Source: Nitrospira sp. (GTDB taxonomy: Bacteria; Pseudomonadota; Gammaproteobacteria; Acidiferrobacterales; SPGG2). From it: 35,522 nt of DNA. A program made the translations under genes and the position numbers. The DNA lies in NCBI GenBank assembly GCA_019456345.1, contig VRUB01000009.1, forward strand, positions 1 through 35,522, read 5' to 3'. Positions 9,461-18,895 of the stretch are shown here, piece after piece. A model generated the notes under the pieces. That model was not told where the DNA came from. It worked only from the letters and a program-made list of their open reading frames with translations, and did not search any database. Each line of letters begins with the position of its first letter. Within the stretch, counting starts at the first letter, position 1.

Positions 9461-10978
9461 TCAATTTAGGAACAACTTATAAGCCGGGTTATCGCTTTCC
9501 TCCACATAGGCGTAACCCAGGCTGTCGAGAAATTTCTGGAACTGTTTCTTCTCTTGCGGCGGGACCTGCATGCCCACCAGCACGCGCCCGAAGTCCGCGC
9601 CGTGGTTGCGGTAATGGAACAAACTGATGTTCCAGGTCTGACCCATCTTGTCCAGAAAATTGCGCAGCGCGCCGGGGCGCTCCGGGAACTCGAAGCGATA
9701 CAGGGTCTCGTTCATGGCGTTTGGTGCGCGGCCACCGACGAGATGCCGGATGTGCAGCTTTGCCATTTCGTTGTCGATCATGTCGAGTGTTTGATAGCCG
9801 TGCTTGCGTAAGTTCGCGATCAACCGTTTTGTCTCCTTGCCGTCGCTGATCTTAACGCCGACAAAGACATGCGCGCTCTTCGTATCGGAGTAACGGTAAT
9901 TAAACTCGGTGATGCTGTGGTTGCCGATGGCGGCGCAGAACTTGCGGAAGCTGCCGGGTTGCTCGGGGATCGTGACGGCAAGAATGGCCTCGCGGCGCTC
10001 CCCGATCTCGGCGCGTTCGGCGACGTGCCGCAGTCGGTCGAAGTTCACGTTCGCCCCGGAGGCGATGGCGATGAGCTGCGCGTTCTTGAGCCGATGGCGC
10101 TGCAGGTAGCGCTTGAGGCCGGCAAACGCGAGCGCCCCCGCCGGTTCCAGCACCGACCGCTGATCCTCAAAGATATCCTTGATCGCACCGCAGATCTCGT
10201 CATTGCTGACCACGACGACATCGTCCACGAACCGTTTCGCAAGACGAAAGTTTTCCTTTCCGGGCGTTCGCACGGTGACCCCGTCGGCGAATATGCCCAC
10301 GTGATCGAGCCGCACGCGCCGGCCGGCTGCCAGCGAACGCGACATGGCGTCGGCGTCTTCCGGCTCCACACCGATAATCCTTACCTCCGGGCGCAGCTGT
10401 TTCACATAGACCGCGATGCCGGCAATGAGGCCGCCCCCGCCCACGGGCACGAAAATCGCGTGCAACTCGCCCGGATGCTGCTTCAGGATCTCGAAACCGA
10501 TGGTGCCCTGTCCGGCAATCACATCCGGGTCGTCGTAAGGATGGATGAAGGTCAGCTTTTGGGTGCGGCACAACTCGATGGCATGCTCGTAGGCCTCGTC
10601 GTAGGTGTCGCCGTGCAGCACCACCTTGCCCCCCAGGCTTTTCACGGCCTCGACCTTGATCCCGGGGGTCGTGCGTGGCATCACGATGATGGAGCGGGTC
10701 TTCAATCGTGCGCCCGCCAGCGCCACGCCCTGGGCGTGATTCCCGGCCGAGGCGGCGACCACGCCCTTTTTCAGTGCCTCACTCGACAGCGCCGCCATCT
10801 TATTGTAGGCCCCGCGACACTTGAACGAGAAAATCGGCTGCTCGTCCTCGCGCTTCAACCACACGCGGTTGCCGAGGCGGCGCGACAGCAACGGCGCGAA
10901 CTCAAGCGGCGTCTCCTCGGCAACGTCGTAGACTCCGGCAGTCAGGATCTTCCTTATGTAATCCTTGGGCATGGTCAT
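9461..10978 (-). CDS. ilvA: Threonine ammonia-lyase, biosynthetic
   Basis: 'RVWLKREDEQPIFSFKCRGAYNKMAAL' (PLP-Lys region), 'ASAGNHAQGVALAGARL', 'PVGGGGLIAGIAVYVK', plus a C-terminal tandem ACT-like regulatory region. Confidence 0.95.
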   Translation of the reverse strand: MTMPKDYIRKILTAGVYDVAEETPLEFAPLLSRRLGNRVWLKREDEQPIFSFKCRGAYNKMAALSSEALKKGVVAASAGNHAQGVALAGARLKTRSIIVMPRTTPGIKVEAVKSLGGKVVLHGDTYDEAYEHAIELCRTQKLTFIHPYDDPDVIAGQGTIGFEILKQHPGELHAIFVPVGGGGLIAGIAVYVKQLRPEVRIIGVEPEDADAMSRSLAAGRRVRLDHVGIFADGVTVRTPGKENFRLAKRFVDDVVVVSNDEICGAIKDIFEDQRSVLEPAGALAFAGLKRYLQRHRLKNAQLIAIASGANVNFDRLRHVAERAEIGERREAILAVTIPEQPGSFRKFCAAIGNHSITEFNYRYSDTKSAHVFVGVKISDGKETKRLIANLRKHGYQTLDMIDNEMAKLHIRHLVGGRAPNAMNETLYRFEFPERPGALRNFLDKMGQTWNISLFHYRNHGADFGRVLVGMQVPPQEKKQFQKFLDSLGYAYVEESDNPAYKLFLN

Positions 10979-11090
10979 AATCTAACAGATAATGCAAGCC
11001 GGAGTGATAGGGCGGGATGCGCTACTTTTTTCCTCCGGCGATCGAGGGTATGCTGGCTGGCGCTCGACACGATCAGCGGCGTGAACCACT

Positions 11091-11747
11091 ATGAACCAAG
11101 AAGAGATGAAACAAGCGGCCGCAGTGGCGGCGCTCGATTATGTGGAATCTGGCACGGTACTCGGGGTCGGGACCGGCTCGACCGTGAATCATTTCATCGA
11201 CGCGCTCGCCGGGATCAAGGGCAAGATCGACGGTGCGGTGGCGAGCTCGGTGGCCACCGCTGAGCGCCTGAAGCAGCGCGGCATCGTTGTGCTCGAGCTC
11301 AACGAGACCGGCGATCTGCCGCTCTACGTTGACGGCGCCGATGAGGCCACGCGCCACCTGCACCTGATCAAGGGCGGCGGCGGCGCACTCACACGCGAGA
11401 AGATCGTGGCGCAGGCGAGCGAGCGCTTCGTGTCTATCATCGACGAGACCAAGCTGGTCGACGTGCTGGGCGCCTTCCCGTTGCCGCTGGAGGTGATCCC
11501 GATGGCCCGCAGCCTGGTCGGGCGCGAGATCGTGAAGCTGGGCGGGGAACCGGCCCTGCGCCACGGCTTTACCACGGATAACGGCAACATCATCCTCGAT
11601 GTCCGTAACCTGAAAATCCTCAATCCGGTCGAGATCGAGGAACGGCTCAACCAGATCCCCGGGGTCGTGACCAACGGGCTGTTCGCCCGGCGCCCGGCCG
11701 ATGTGCTGATCCTCGGCGGCGCCGAGGGCACGCGCAGCGTAACGTAG
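11091..11747 (+). CDS. rpiA: Ribose-5-phosphate isomerase A
   Basis: '[17 protein letters not shown]', '[32 protein letters not shown]', '[12 protein letters not shown]'. Confidence 0.95.
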   Translation: MNQEEMKQAAAVAALDYVESGTVLGVGTGSTVNHFIDALAGIKGKIDGAVASSVATAERLKQRGIVVLELNETGDLPLYVDGADEATRHLHLIKGGGGALTREKIVAQASERFVSIIDETKLVDVLGAFPLPLEVIPMARSLVGREIVKLGGEPALRHGFTTDNGNIILDVRNLKILNPVEIEERLNQIPGVVTNGLFARRPADVLILGGAEGTRSVT

Positions 11748-11872
11748 TACGCCCGCACGGGCGATTGTTGCCCGGCGGTCGTCGCACGCCGCACGCCCAA
11801 TATTCATTAGGTTTAGTATGTGTTGACGCCTGCCGGCCGCCGATGGTCACAGCGGGCGCCGAGTTGGTCTCG

Positions 11873-13759
11873 ATGTGCCCATGGTGTACGATTAAAAGCA
11901 CTGATGAACGAAAGCGATACATACATTTCTCGGCCTGCACGACGCTCGGAGTGCCGCTTGCCGGGGTTGCTGGGGTGAAACCAACCGACACCTCCAATCC
12001 GGATTATTTCCACAAGGTCGTGGATTGCCAGTGGGCCTGCCCCGCCCACACCGACGTGCCGGAGTACATTCGACTCATCGCCCAGGGGCGCTACACCGAC
12101 GCCTACATGCTGAACCGGGAGTCCAACGTCTTTCCCGGCATACTTGGACGGGTGTGCGACCGCCCGTGCGAGCCGGCCTGCCGGCGCGGCCGCGTAGACG
12201 AAAAACCGGTCGCCATCTGCCGACTAAAACGTGTCGCCGCCGACCTGCGCGGTGAGATCGCACACCGCCTGCCTGACATCCCCAAGAGCAAGAATGGCCG
12301 GCGTATTGCCCTAATCGGCGCGGGCTGCGCCTCGCTCACCGTTGCCAACGACCTGTTGCCGCTTGGCTACGAGCTCGTCATGTTCGAGCAGCTCCAGGAG
12401 ACCGGCGGCCTCATGCGCTCCAACATTCCGGCCTTTCGCCTGCCGCCCGAGGTGATCGACGACGAAATCAACACCATCGTCAACATGGGCGTGGACCTGC
12501 GCCTGGGCACGTCTGTGGACAGCCTGAGGGCACTACTGGAAGAAAACTTCGACGCCGTGTTCATCGGCACCGGCGCCCCTAAGGGCCGCAACCTCGAGAT
12601 CCCCGGGCGTTACGATACCGATCAGATCTTTGTCGGCATCCAGTGGCTTGAGTCCGTCGCCTTCGGCCACGTCGACTCAATCGGCGAGCGCGTCATCATT
12701 ATCGGTGGCGGCAATACCGCCATGGACTGCTGCCGCACATCGCTGCGGATCGGTGGCAAGGAGGTCAAGGTAGTCGCGCGCAAGCCGGAGAATATGCTCA
12801 AGGCTTCCGACTGGGAGCTCGAAGACGCCATCGAGGAAAGAGTAGAAATCGTCTGTAACCACACGCCGGAGGAGTTCATTATCAAAGACGGCAGACTCAC
12901 AGGCGTCAGGTTCTCCGAGGTCGAGTGGTACGAGGACCAGCATGGCAAGCTGCGGTCAAACAAGCTGGGCGAGGTGGTGTTCCCGTGCGACTCGGCCATC
13001 CTCGCCATCGGACAGGAGAATTCGTTTACCTTCATAGAGCGAGACATCGGTCTCGAGTTCGACAAGTGGGACATGCCCGTGGTGGACAAGGTCACCATGC
13101 AATCGACTCGCGAAGGCGTGTTCTTCGGTGGCGATGCCGCCTTCGGACCGCTGAACATCATCTGGGCGGTCGAGCACGGCCACCAGGCCGCAATCTCAAT
13201 TCATAACTACTGTGAAGGCGAGAACATAACTGAACGTCTGCCGGCCACCATGAATTTGCGCAGCACCAAGATGGGTATACACGAGTGGAGCTACAGTAAC
13301 GACTTTGACCCCATCACGCGCAGGCTGGTGCCACACGTGTCGCTCAAGGAGCGCTTCAAGAAACTGAACATCGAGGTGGAGCTCGGTTTCGATGCCGAGC
13401 AAGCGGCGCGCGAGGCCCAGCGTTGTCTGAACTGCGATATCCAAACAGTTTTCAGGGCACCGTTATGCATCGAGTGCGATGCCTGTATCGATGTGTGTCC
13501 GGTCAATTGCCTTACCATAATCAAAAACGCGCCGGAGGTTGAGTTGCGACGTCGACTTAACACTCCCGCACTCAATGAGGCGCAGGAAATCTTCGTATCG
13601 GACAAGCTGCCGCAGACCGGCAAGGTCATGGTCAAGGACGAGGATGTGTGCGTTCACTGCGGCCTCTGCGCCGAGCGTTGCCCGACCGGTGCCTGGGACA
13701 TGCAGAAATCTACCCTACTAATTTCCTACGCAGGACAAGGTCCGTGCAAAAGAACATGA
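11873..13759 (+). CDS. GltD-like FAD/NAD(P)-dependent oxidoreductase with C-terminal 2x[4Fe-4S] ferredoxin domain
   Basis: N-terminal 'CQWACPAHTDVPEYIRLIAQG...GRVCDRPCEPACRRGRVDEKPVAICRLKR'; nucleotide-binding 'ALIGAGCASLTVANDLLPLGYELVMFEQLQETGGLM' and 'VIIIGGGNTAMDC'; C-terminal 'CIECDACIDVCPVNC' and 'CVHCGLCAERCPTGAW'. Start uncertain (11765, 11873 or GTG 11975). Confidence 0.88.
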   Translation: MCPWCTIKSTDERKRYIHFSACTTLGVPLAGVAGVKPTDTSNPDYFHKVVDCQWACPAHTDVPEYIRLIAQGRYTDAYMLNRESNVFPGILGRVCDRPCEPACRRGRVDEKPVAICRLKRVAADLRGEIAHRLPDIPKSKNGRRIALIGAGCASLTVANDLLPLGYELVMFEQLQETGGLMRSNIPAFRLPPEVIDDEINTIVNMGVDLRLGTSVDSLRALLEENFDAVFIGTGAPKGRNLEIPGRYDTDQIFVGIQWLESVAFGHVDSIGERVIIIGGGNTAMDCCRTSLRIGGKEVKVVARKPENMLKASDWELEDAIEERVEIVCNHTPEEFIIKDGRLTGVRFSEVEWYEDQHGKLRSNKLGEVVFPCDSAILAIGQENSFTFIERDIGLEFDKWDMPVVDKVTMQSTREGVFFGGDAAFGPLNIIWAVEHGHQAAISIHNYCEGENITERLPATMNLRSTKMGIHEWSYSNDFDPITRRLVPHVSLKERFKKLNIEVELGFDAEQAAREAQRCLNCDIQTVFRAPLCIECDACIDVCPVNCLTIIKNAPEVELRRRLNTPALNEAQEIFVSDKLPQTGKVMVKDEDVCVHCGLCAERCPTGAWDMQKSTLLISYAGQGPCKRT

Positions 13760-15561
13760 AAGATCGCATAAACGATTTCGTCATCAAGCTAGCGAACGTA
13801 AACGGCACCGGGTCAGCCAGTGCCAATAATCTGCTCATGAAGGCCATCTTCCGCATGGGTATCCCCGTGGTCGGCAAGAACTTCTTTCCATCCAACATAC
13901 AGGGCCTTCCCACCTGGTACGAGATCCGTGTGACTAAGGACGGGTGCGTTGCCCGCTCGGGTCGAGTCGACATCATGGTGGCGATGAACGCGCAGACCTA
14001 CGGACAGGATCGTGACGAGGTGAGCCCGGGTGGCTATCTGCTGTATGACTCCACGTGGCCACGGGACCAGAAGCTCCATCGCGACGATATTATCTTGTTG
14101 GGAATCCCGCTGGCACAAATGTGCAACGAGGCCTTCGCTGACGCGCGCGCCAGGGTGCTGATGAAAAACGTCGCCTATGTGGGTGCGTTAGCGGCGCTGC
14201 TGGCGATCGACATGGACGTGATACGGGGCTTATTGCAAAAAACCTTCGCCGCCAAGGAACAGCTTATGGCGGCGAATATGCAGGCTATTCAGCTCGGCTA
14301 TGACTACGCCAGCGAGCATTTCAACTGCCCGCTTCCTATAAGTGTCGCGGCCATGAACCAGACCGACGCCTACATGCTGATCGACGGCAACACGGCGGCC
14401 GCGCTCGGCTGCGTGTACGCGGGCGCGACTGTTGCCGCTTGGTATCCGATCACGCCGTCGACCTCACTCATGGACGCGTTTGCGCACTTTTGCGATACAT
14501 ATCGTAAGGAACCATCGACCGGCAAGAACCGCTACTGCATCGTGCAGGCAGAGGACGAACTCGCCGCCATCGGCATGGTCATCGGTGCAAACTGGAACGG
14601 CGCACGCGCCTTTACCTCCACCAGCGGGCCAGGCATCTCGCTCATGACCGAGTTTCTCGGTTTTGCCTATTACGCCGAGGTCCCCGCAGTAGTATTTGAC
14701 ATCCAGCGCGGCGGTCCATCCACCGGCCAGCCCACTCGCACGCAGCAAAGCGACTTGCTGGCCTGCGCCTACGCCTCACACGGCGACACGCGGCATGTGC
14801 TGCTGTTCCCCGCCAACCCCGAGGAATGCTTTGACTTCGCGGTCAAGGCCTTCGATCTGGCGGAACGATTGCAAACACCGGTCATCGTCGTATCCGATCT
14901 CGACATCGGCATGAACGACTGGATGTGTCCCCGGCTCAAGTGGGACGACAGCTACCAGCCGGACCGCGGCAAGGTCTTGTCCAAAGAGGAGCTGGAGAAC
15001 CTCGATACCTTCTATCGCTACGTGGATAAAGACGGCGATGGGATTTGCTATCGCACCTACCCGGGGGTGCACCCCAAGGGCGCCTACTTCACGCGCGGCT
15101 CGGGCCACAACGAACATGGCGGCTACACTGAGGATCCGGTGGAGTACCAGCAGGTGTTGGACCGCCTGGCGCGCAAATCGGATACTGCGGCTACTGTGGT
15201 GCCGCAGCCCGTGGTAATGCGCAAGCGCGGCGCGACCTCGGCGTTCATCGCGCTGGGTAGCAGCGACGGCGCCGTCAAGGAGGCGCTGATCAGGCTCGAG
15301 AAGCAAGGTGTCGCCATGGATTACATGCGCATACGCGGGTTTCCGTTTAGCCACGACGTACAGAAATTTATCGACATGCACCAGCGCGTTTTCGTGGTTG
15401 AGCAGAACCGCGATGCGCAACTGCGCTCATTGCTCATACTGGAGCTCAACGTCTCCAAGCGCAAGTTGATCTCGATACTGCACTACGACGGTTTCCCCAT
15501 GAGCTGCGATCATGTGCTCGAAGGTATCAACGAGACGCTCGCCGAAGGGTCCGCCGCATGA
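13756..15561 (+). CDS. 2-oxoacid:ferredoxin oxidoreductase, fused gamma-alpha subunit (KorA-like)
   Basis: N-terminal gamma-like domain 'VNGTGSASANNLLMKAIFRMGIPVVGKNFFPSNIQGLPTWYEIRV' followed by alpha domain 'GNTAAALGCVYAGATVAAWYPITPSTSLMDAF...AEDELAAIGMVIGANWNGARAFTSTSGPGISLMTEFLGFAYYAEVPAVVFDIQRGGPSTG'. ATGA overlap with the preceding stop; alternative GTG 13744. Confidence 0.9.
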   Translation: MKDRINDFVIKLANVNGTGSASANNLLMKAIFRMGIPVVGKNFFPSNIQGLPTWYEIRVTKDGCVARSGRVDIMVAMNAQTYGQDRDEVSPGGYLLYDSTWPRDQKLHRDDIILLGIPLAQMCNEAFADARARVLMKNVAYVGALAALLAIDMDVIRGLLQKTFAAKEQLMAANMQAIQLGYDYASEHFNCPLPISVAAMNQTDAYMLIDGNTAAALGCVYAGATVAAWYPITPSTSLMDAFAHFCDTYRKEPSTGKNRYCIVQAEDELAAIGMVIGANWNGARAFTSTSGPGISLMTEFLGFAYYAEVPAVVFDIQRGGPSTGQPTRTQQSDLLACAYASHGDTRHVLLFPANPEECFDFAVKAFDLAERLQTPVIVVSDLDIGMNDWMCPRLKWDDSYQPDRGKVLSKEELENLDTFYRYVDKDGDGICYRTYPGVHPKGAYFTRGSGHNEHGGYTEDPVEYQQVLDRLARKSDTAATVVPQPVVMRKRGATSAFIALGSSDGAVKEALIRLEKQGVAMDYMRIRGFPFSHDVQKFIDMHQRVFVVEQNRDAQLRSLLILELNVSKRKLISILHYDGFPMSCDHVLEGINETLAEGSAA

Positions 15562-16613
15562 GCTATATTACGCGACCCAGGGTCCGCTACGCCGGGCTCA
15601 AAAAGAATAAGCTCGGCCTCACGGTCAGGGACTACGAGGGCGGCATGTCCACGCTCTGCGCGGGCTGCGGCCACGACTCTATCACTGCCGCGATAGTACA
15701 GGCGTTCTTCGAGCTGAACATCCCGCCCGAGAAGGCCGCCAAGATGAGTGGTATCGGTTGCTCGTCGAAGACCCCGGCGTATTTTCTGAACGCCTCGCAC
15801 GGGATCAATACAGTGCACGGACGCATGCCCGCCGTTGCTACCGGCGCCAACGCCGCCAACCGCGAGCTGTTCTACATCGGGGTATCGGGTGACGGCGACT
15901 CCCTGTCGATCGGGCTCGGTCATTTCGCCCACTCCATACGGCGCAACCTGAATGCGCTCTACATAATCGAGAATAACGGCGTGTATGGGCTTACGAAGGG
16001 GCAGTTCTCGGCCTCCGCCGATTTGGGCAGCACGACCAAGAAGGGCCTCGTGAATAACCAGCCGCCCATTGACCCGGTGCTCCTGGCCCTGAGTCTGGGC
16101 GGGACCTTCGTCGCGCGCGGCTTCTCTGGTGACAAGCATCAGCTCGGGCCGTTGATCAAGGCCGGGCTGATGCACCAGGGGTTCGCGCTGCTCGATGTGA
16201 TATCCCCCTGCGTCACCTTCAATGACCACGAAGGCTCGACCAAGAGCTATGCTTACACCCGCGAGCATTTTCGCGAGACTGTGCACACCGATTTCGTTCC
16301 GCGCGCGCAAGAGATCACAGTCGAGTACGAAGAGGGCACGGTGGTGCCGGTGGAGCTGCACGACGGCAGCAGGCTGCTGCTGCGCAAAGTTGCTGCGGAC
16401 TATGACCCCAAAGATCGCGGCGACGCGATCTCCTATATACAGCACCACCACGAGCAAGGCGAGGTCATCACCGGGCTTTTGTACCTCGATGAGCACACCG
16501 ATGACTTGCATGCGACCTCCAACACCATTGACGAACCGCTGAATCAGATCCCCTACGGGGACTTGTCTCCGGGCGCCGCCGCGCTCGAGGACATCTTCAG
16601 ATCGTATCGCTGA
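15558..16613 (+). CDS. 2-oxoacid:ferredoxin oxidoreductase, beta subunit (KorB-like)
   Basis: 'LCAGCGHDSITAAIVQAFFE...KMSGIGCSSKTPAYFL...GINTVHGRMPAVATGANAANRELFYIGVSGDGDSLSIGLGHFAHSIRRNLNALYIIENNGVYGLTKGQFSAS' (ThDP-binding). ATGA overlap with the alpha subunit. Confidence 0.92.
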   Translation: MSYITRPRVRYAGLKKNKLGLTVRDYEGGMSTLCAGCGHDSITAAIVQAFFELNIPPEKAAKMSGIGCSSKTPAYFLNASHGINTVHGRMPAVATGANAANRELFYIGVSGDGDSLSIGLGHFAHSIRRNLNALYIIENNGVYGLTKGQFSASADLGSTTKKGLVNNQPPIDPVLLALSLGGTFVARGFSGDKHQLGPLIKAGLMHQGFALLDVISPCVTFNDHEGSTKSYAYTREHFRETVHTDFVPRAQEITVEYEEGTVVPVELHDGSRLLLRKVAADYDPKDRGDAISYIQHHHEQGEVITGLLYLDEHTDDLHATSNTIDEPLNQIPYGDLSPGAAALEDIFRSYR

Positions 16614-16732
16614 AATTGAGAAGTCGCCTACCGGCGATTATGTACTACCGGGCTTGCTGCGCTGCGCCGTCCGTGCTCTCGCTTGCGATTCCTGTGCTTG
16701 CTGTGCGTGGCAAGCCCGTTCAGGTGGACAAT
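16613..16732 (+). repeat. Dispersed element B, copy 2 (about 120 bp)
   Basis: 'aaattgagaagtcgcctaccggcgattatgtactaccgggcttgctgcgctgcgccgtccgtgctctcgcttgcgattcctgtgcttgctgtgcgtggcaagcccg' matches copy 1 in inverted orientation. Confidence 0.8.
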
Positions 16733-16870
16733 CCCAGCGCTGCGCAAATTCTGCGTCGTTTGGGCACCGGTCCAAGGCTCCCTTGGCTGGCTAGTGCTCG
16801 CGAACGAGGGCAAACCGATAAAGCGCGTATCACGGGTTCGCTCAAAACGGACAGGCAATAGCAAGAAGCC

Positions 16871-17260
16871 ATGCGACAAAAATATATCCTGGCAGTGCTT
16901 GTCTTCAGCGCCGCGTTCACGATGGGTGCCAAGTGGGCCGATACGCCGATCGAGAGTCTCGCGACTATCGTGGGACTGTGGAGCGGCAATGGCAAAACAG
17001 CCGAGGGATACGATTACTACATCAGCTATGTGTTCAAAGAAGACGGGTCGATCGATTATAGCCAGGTCGTAGTCTTTGGCGGTCATAAGGGCCAGTTGCG
17101 ACCCGACGCTGTGCGCGTGAAGGGCGGAAAGTTGGTGTTTGAGGACTACGCGGGCCTTCTCTGGACCTTCACCCTTCAGGAGAACAAAAAGGGTAGGCGC
17201 AAGCTAAAAGGACTTCGTGAGGACGGCAACCGGCAGTTACTCAAACCGGGGCATTACTGA
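16871..17260 (+). CDS. Hypothetical secreted protein (about 129 aa)
   Basis: N-terminal hydrophobic signal-like segment; remainder '...IVGLWSGNGKTAEGYDYYISYVFKEDGSIDYSQVVVFGGHKGQLR...' resembles a small beta-rich exported protein. Confidence 0.65.
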   Translation: MRQKYILAVLVFSAAFTMGAKWADTPIESLATIVGLWSGNGKTAEGYDYYISYVFKEDGSIDYSQVVVFGGHKGQLRPDAVRVKGGKLVFEDYAGLLWTFTLQENKKGRRKLKGLREDGNRQLLKPGHY

Positions 17261-17342
17261 GCTTTTCGGCTCGGATGCTGACCTTGCTAGCAGCCACGAA
17301 CTCTGGCATAAGAACGATCGCTCGAAAAACGAGAGCGGGGCG

Positions 17343-18296
17343 CTATTGAGAAAAGATCGGCGCGATCGTCTTGATCGCTTCGGACTTTTCGTCGTCAGGC
17401 GTTCCGTCGCCCTCGGTTCGGCGTGCCGCGCGCGCGACCGGCTTATATTGGGCCACATGCGTGCGCATAACTTGGGCAAAGCGCTCGGCATTGTTGGGCT
17501 GGGCGCCGTACTTCTGCAGATTCTCATCCACATACGTGAGCAATCGATCCATGCGCTCTTCGGGATCAGGGTGGGTCTTGAACATCAGCGCCACGGCATC
17601 ATCCTGCGGATTGATCGAGGCGAACGATTGCAGCATGGCGACGAGGCCGTAGGGGTCGTATCCACCGCGCGCCGCGATCACCGCGCCGCGCACATCGGCG
17701 GCGAACTCGTCCTTTTTGTCCAGCCCGCGGCTGTAGATTTCGGTACCGACATTGATCAGCTTGTCGAATTCCTGACCGCCTTCCCCTTCAGCAACGGCGT
17801 TCAACGCATCGCCGGCAACGCCTGCCCAATTACCCTTGCGCATGGTCTTCAAGGCGTGGCGCTCGACCACGTGGCTGATCTCGTGGGCCAACGTGCCCGC
17901 AAGCTCGGACTCGTCACGCATCAGCAGCAGCATGCCTCGCGTGACGAATACATATCCACCGGGAACGGCAAAGGCGTTGACGCTATCGGTATCCAGAATA
18001 GCAAAGCGCCACGGCAGATCGGGCTTCTCCGTCTGCAATGCCAACCATTTGCCGATTTTGTTGACATAACCCTGCAGTGCCTGGTCAGCAACCGGCGACG
18101 CAGCCCCGAGCAGGTTGGCCGCGATCCCTTTGCCCATTTTGATTTCGGCTTTTTGCGAGACAGGTGTGACCGCCTTGATCAGCCTGCCGATGTCAAACTG
18201 CGCGCGGCCAGCGACACTCCAGCCCACGCTCACCGCAAGCGCAGCGGCCATGGCTAACACTCCAGGAGATTTCTTGTTCAATTCGACACCTCTCAA
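17343..18296 (-). CDS. M48-family zinc metallopeptidase
   Basis: 'AGTLAHEISHVVERHAL' (HExxH), 'EFAADVRGAVIAARGGYDPYGLVAMLQ', 'FKTHPDPEERMDRL'. TTG start overlapping the preceding stop. Confidence 0.92.
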   Translation of the reverse strand: MRGVELNKKSPGVLAMAAALAVSVGWSVAGRAQFDIGRLIKAVTPVSQKAEIKMGKGIAANLLGAASPVADQALQGYVNKIGKWLALQTEKPDLPWRFAILDTDSVNAFAVPGGYVFVTRGMLLLMRDESELAGTLAHEISHVVERHALKTMRKGNWAGVAGDALNAVAEGEGGQEFDKLINVGTEIYSRGLDKKDEFAADVRGAVIAARGGYDPYGLVAMLQSFASINPQDDAVALMFKTHPDPEERMDRLLTYVDENLQKYGAQPNNAERFAQVMRTHVAQYKPVARAARRTEGDGTPDDEKSEAIKTIAPIFSQ

Positions 18297-18895
18297 CTTT
18301 TCCCTTTCTTCTTTTTCTTCTTTTTCTTTTTGCGCTTCTTCTTTTTCTTCTTCTTGCTCGGCTCGACATATTCAACGCGCTGTTGCTCAAGCCCGGCGCT
18401 CACCGCGTGCGCCTGAGCTTCCACGTTGCTGGCCTGAAAGCCATCCAAGGATTTCACCGCTTGCGGATCGGGCACCGCACCGGTGATGTCTTCGTCCCGC
18501 ATCCCGCGGATGCCGGTTGTGGCAACCAGGCCGCTCGCGCCCGACCGGCCCGTACTCGCCGAACGCCACAGCATGCTCAGGCCCCAGAAGCTAGAGCGAT
18601 TGCGCTGGGCGCTGTCCCCCAGACGCACCTTGTGAAGAGGCACCCAGCCCTGGCCGTAGGCCTCGACATTGATCTTTATCCAACCGCCGCGACGGCGAAG
18701 GATCTCGACCTTGGTCTGCGTGGGGAGGCTCGTAACAAGGTTGGCGTCACTATACGGCGCTGCTCGAAGCTCGATCGCGTCTCGCGTGATGCCCGTCTGG
18801 GCAGCATGGCTGTGGGTCGCGACAACGAGTGCACCGACGGCGATAAGCACTGCGACCCTGCCCGGCGCTGTTGGGTTATGGCCAGAGTGGTTCAT
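18293..18895 (-). CDS. SH3-domain exported protein with poly-lysine C-terminus
   Basis: Signal-like N-terminus (MNHSGHNPTAPGRVAVLIAVGALVVATHSHAA), SH3b-like 'AIELRAAPYSDANLVTSLPTQTKVEILRRRGGWIKINVEAYGQGWVPLHKVRL', tail 'EPS-K7-R-K9-GKS'. Confidence 0.82.
   Translation of the reverse strand: MNHSGHNPTAPGRVAVLIAVGALVVATHSHAAQTGITRDAIELRAAPYSDANLVTSLPTQTKVEILRRRGGWIKINVEAYGQGWVPLHKVRLGDSAQRNRSSFWGLSMLWRSASTGRSGASGLVATTGIRGMRDEDITGAVPDPQAVKSLDGFQASNVEAQAHAVSAGLEQQRVEYVEPSKKKKKKKRKKKKKKKKKGKS

Noticed and set aside
9869-11263. 464-aa plus-strand ORF antisense to ilvA
   Set aside because: Shadow ORF; IlvA motifs on the minus strand are unambiguous and the ORF also runs into rpiA in the wrong frame.
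15510-16511. 333-aa minus-strand ORF opposite korB
   Set aside because: Shadow ORF over KorB with clear ThDP-binding motifs.
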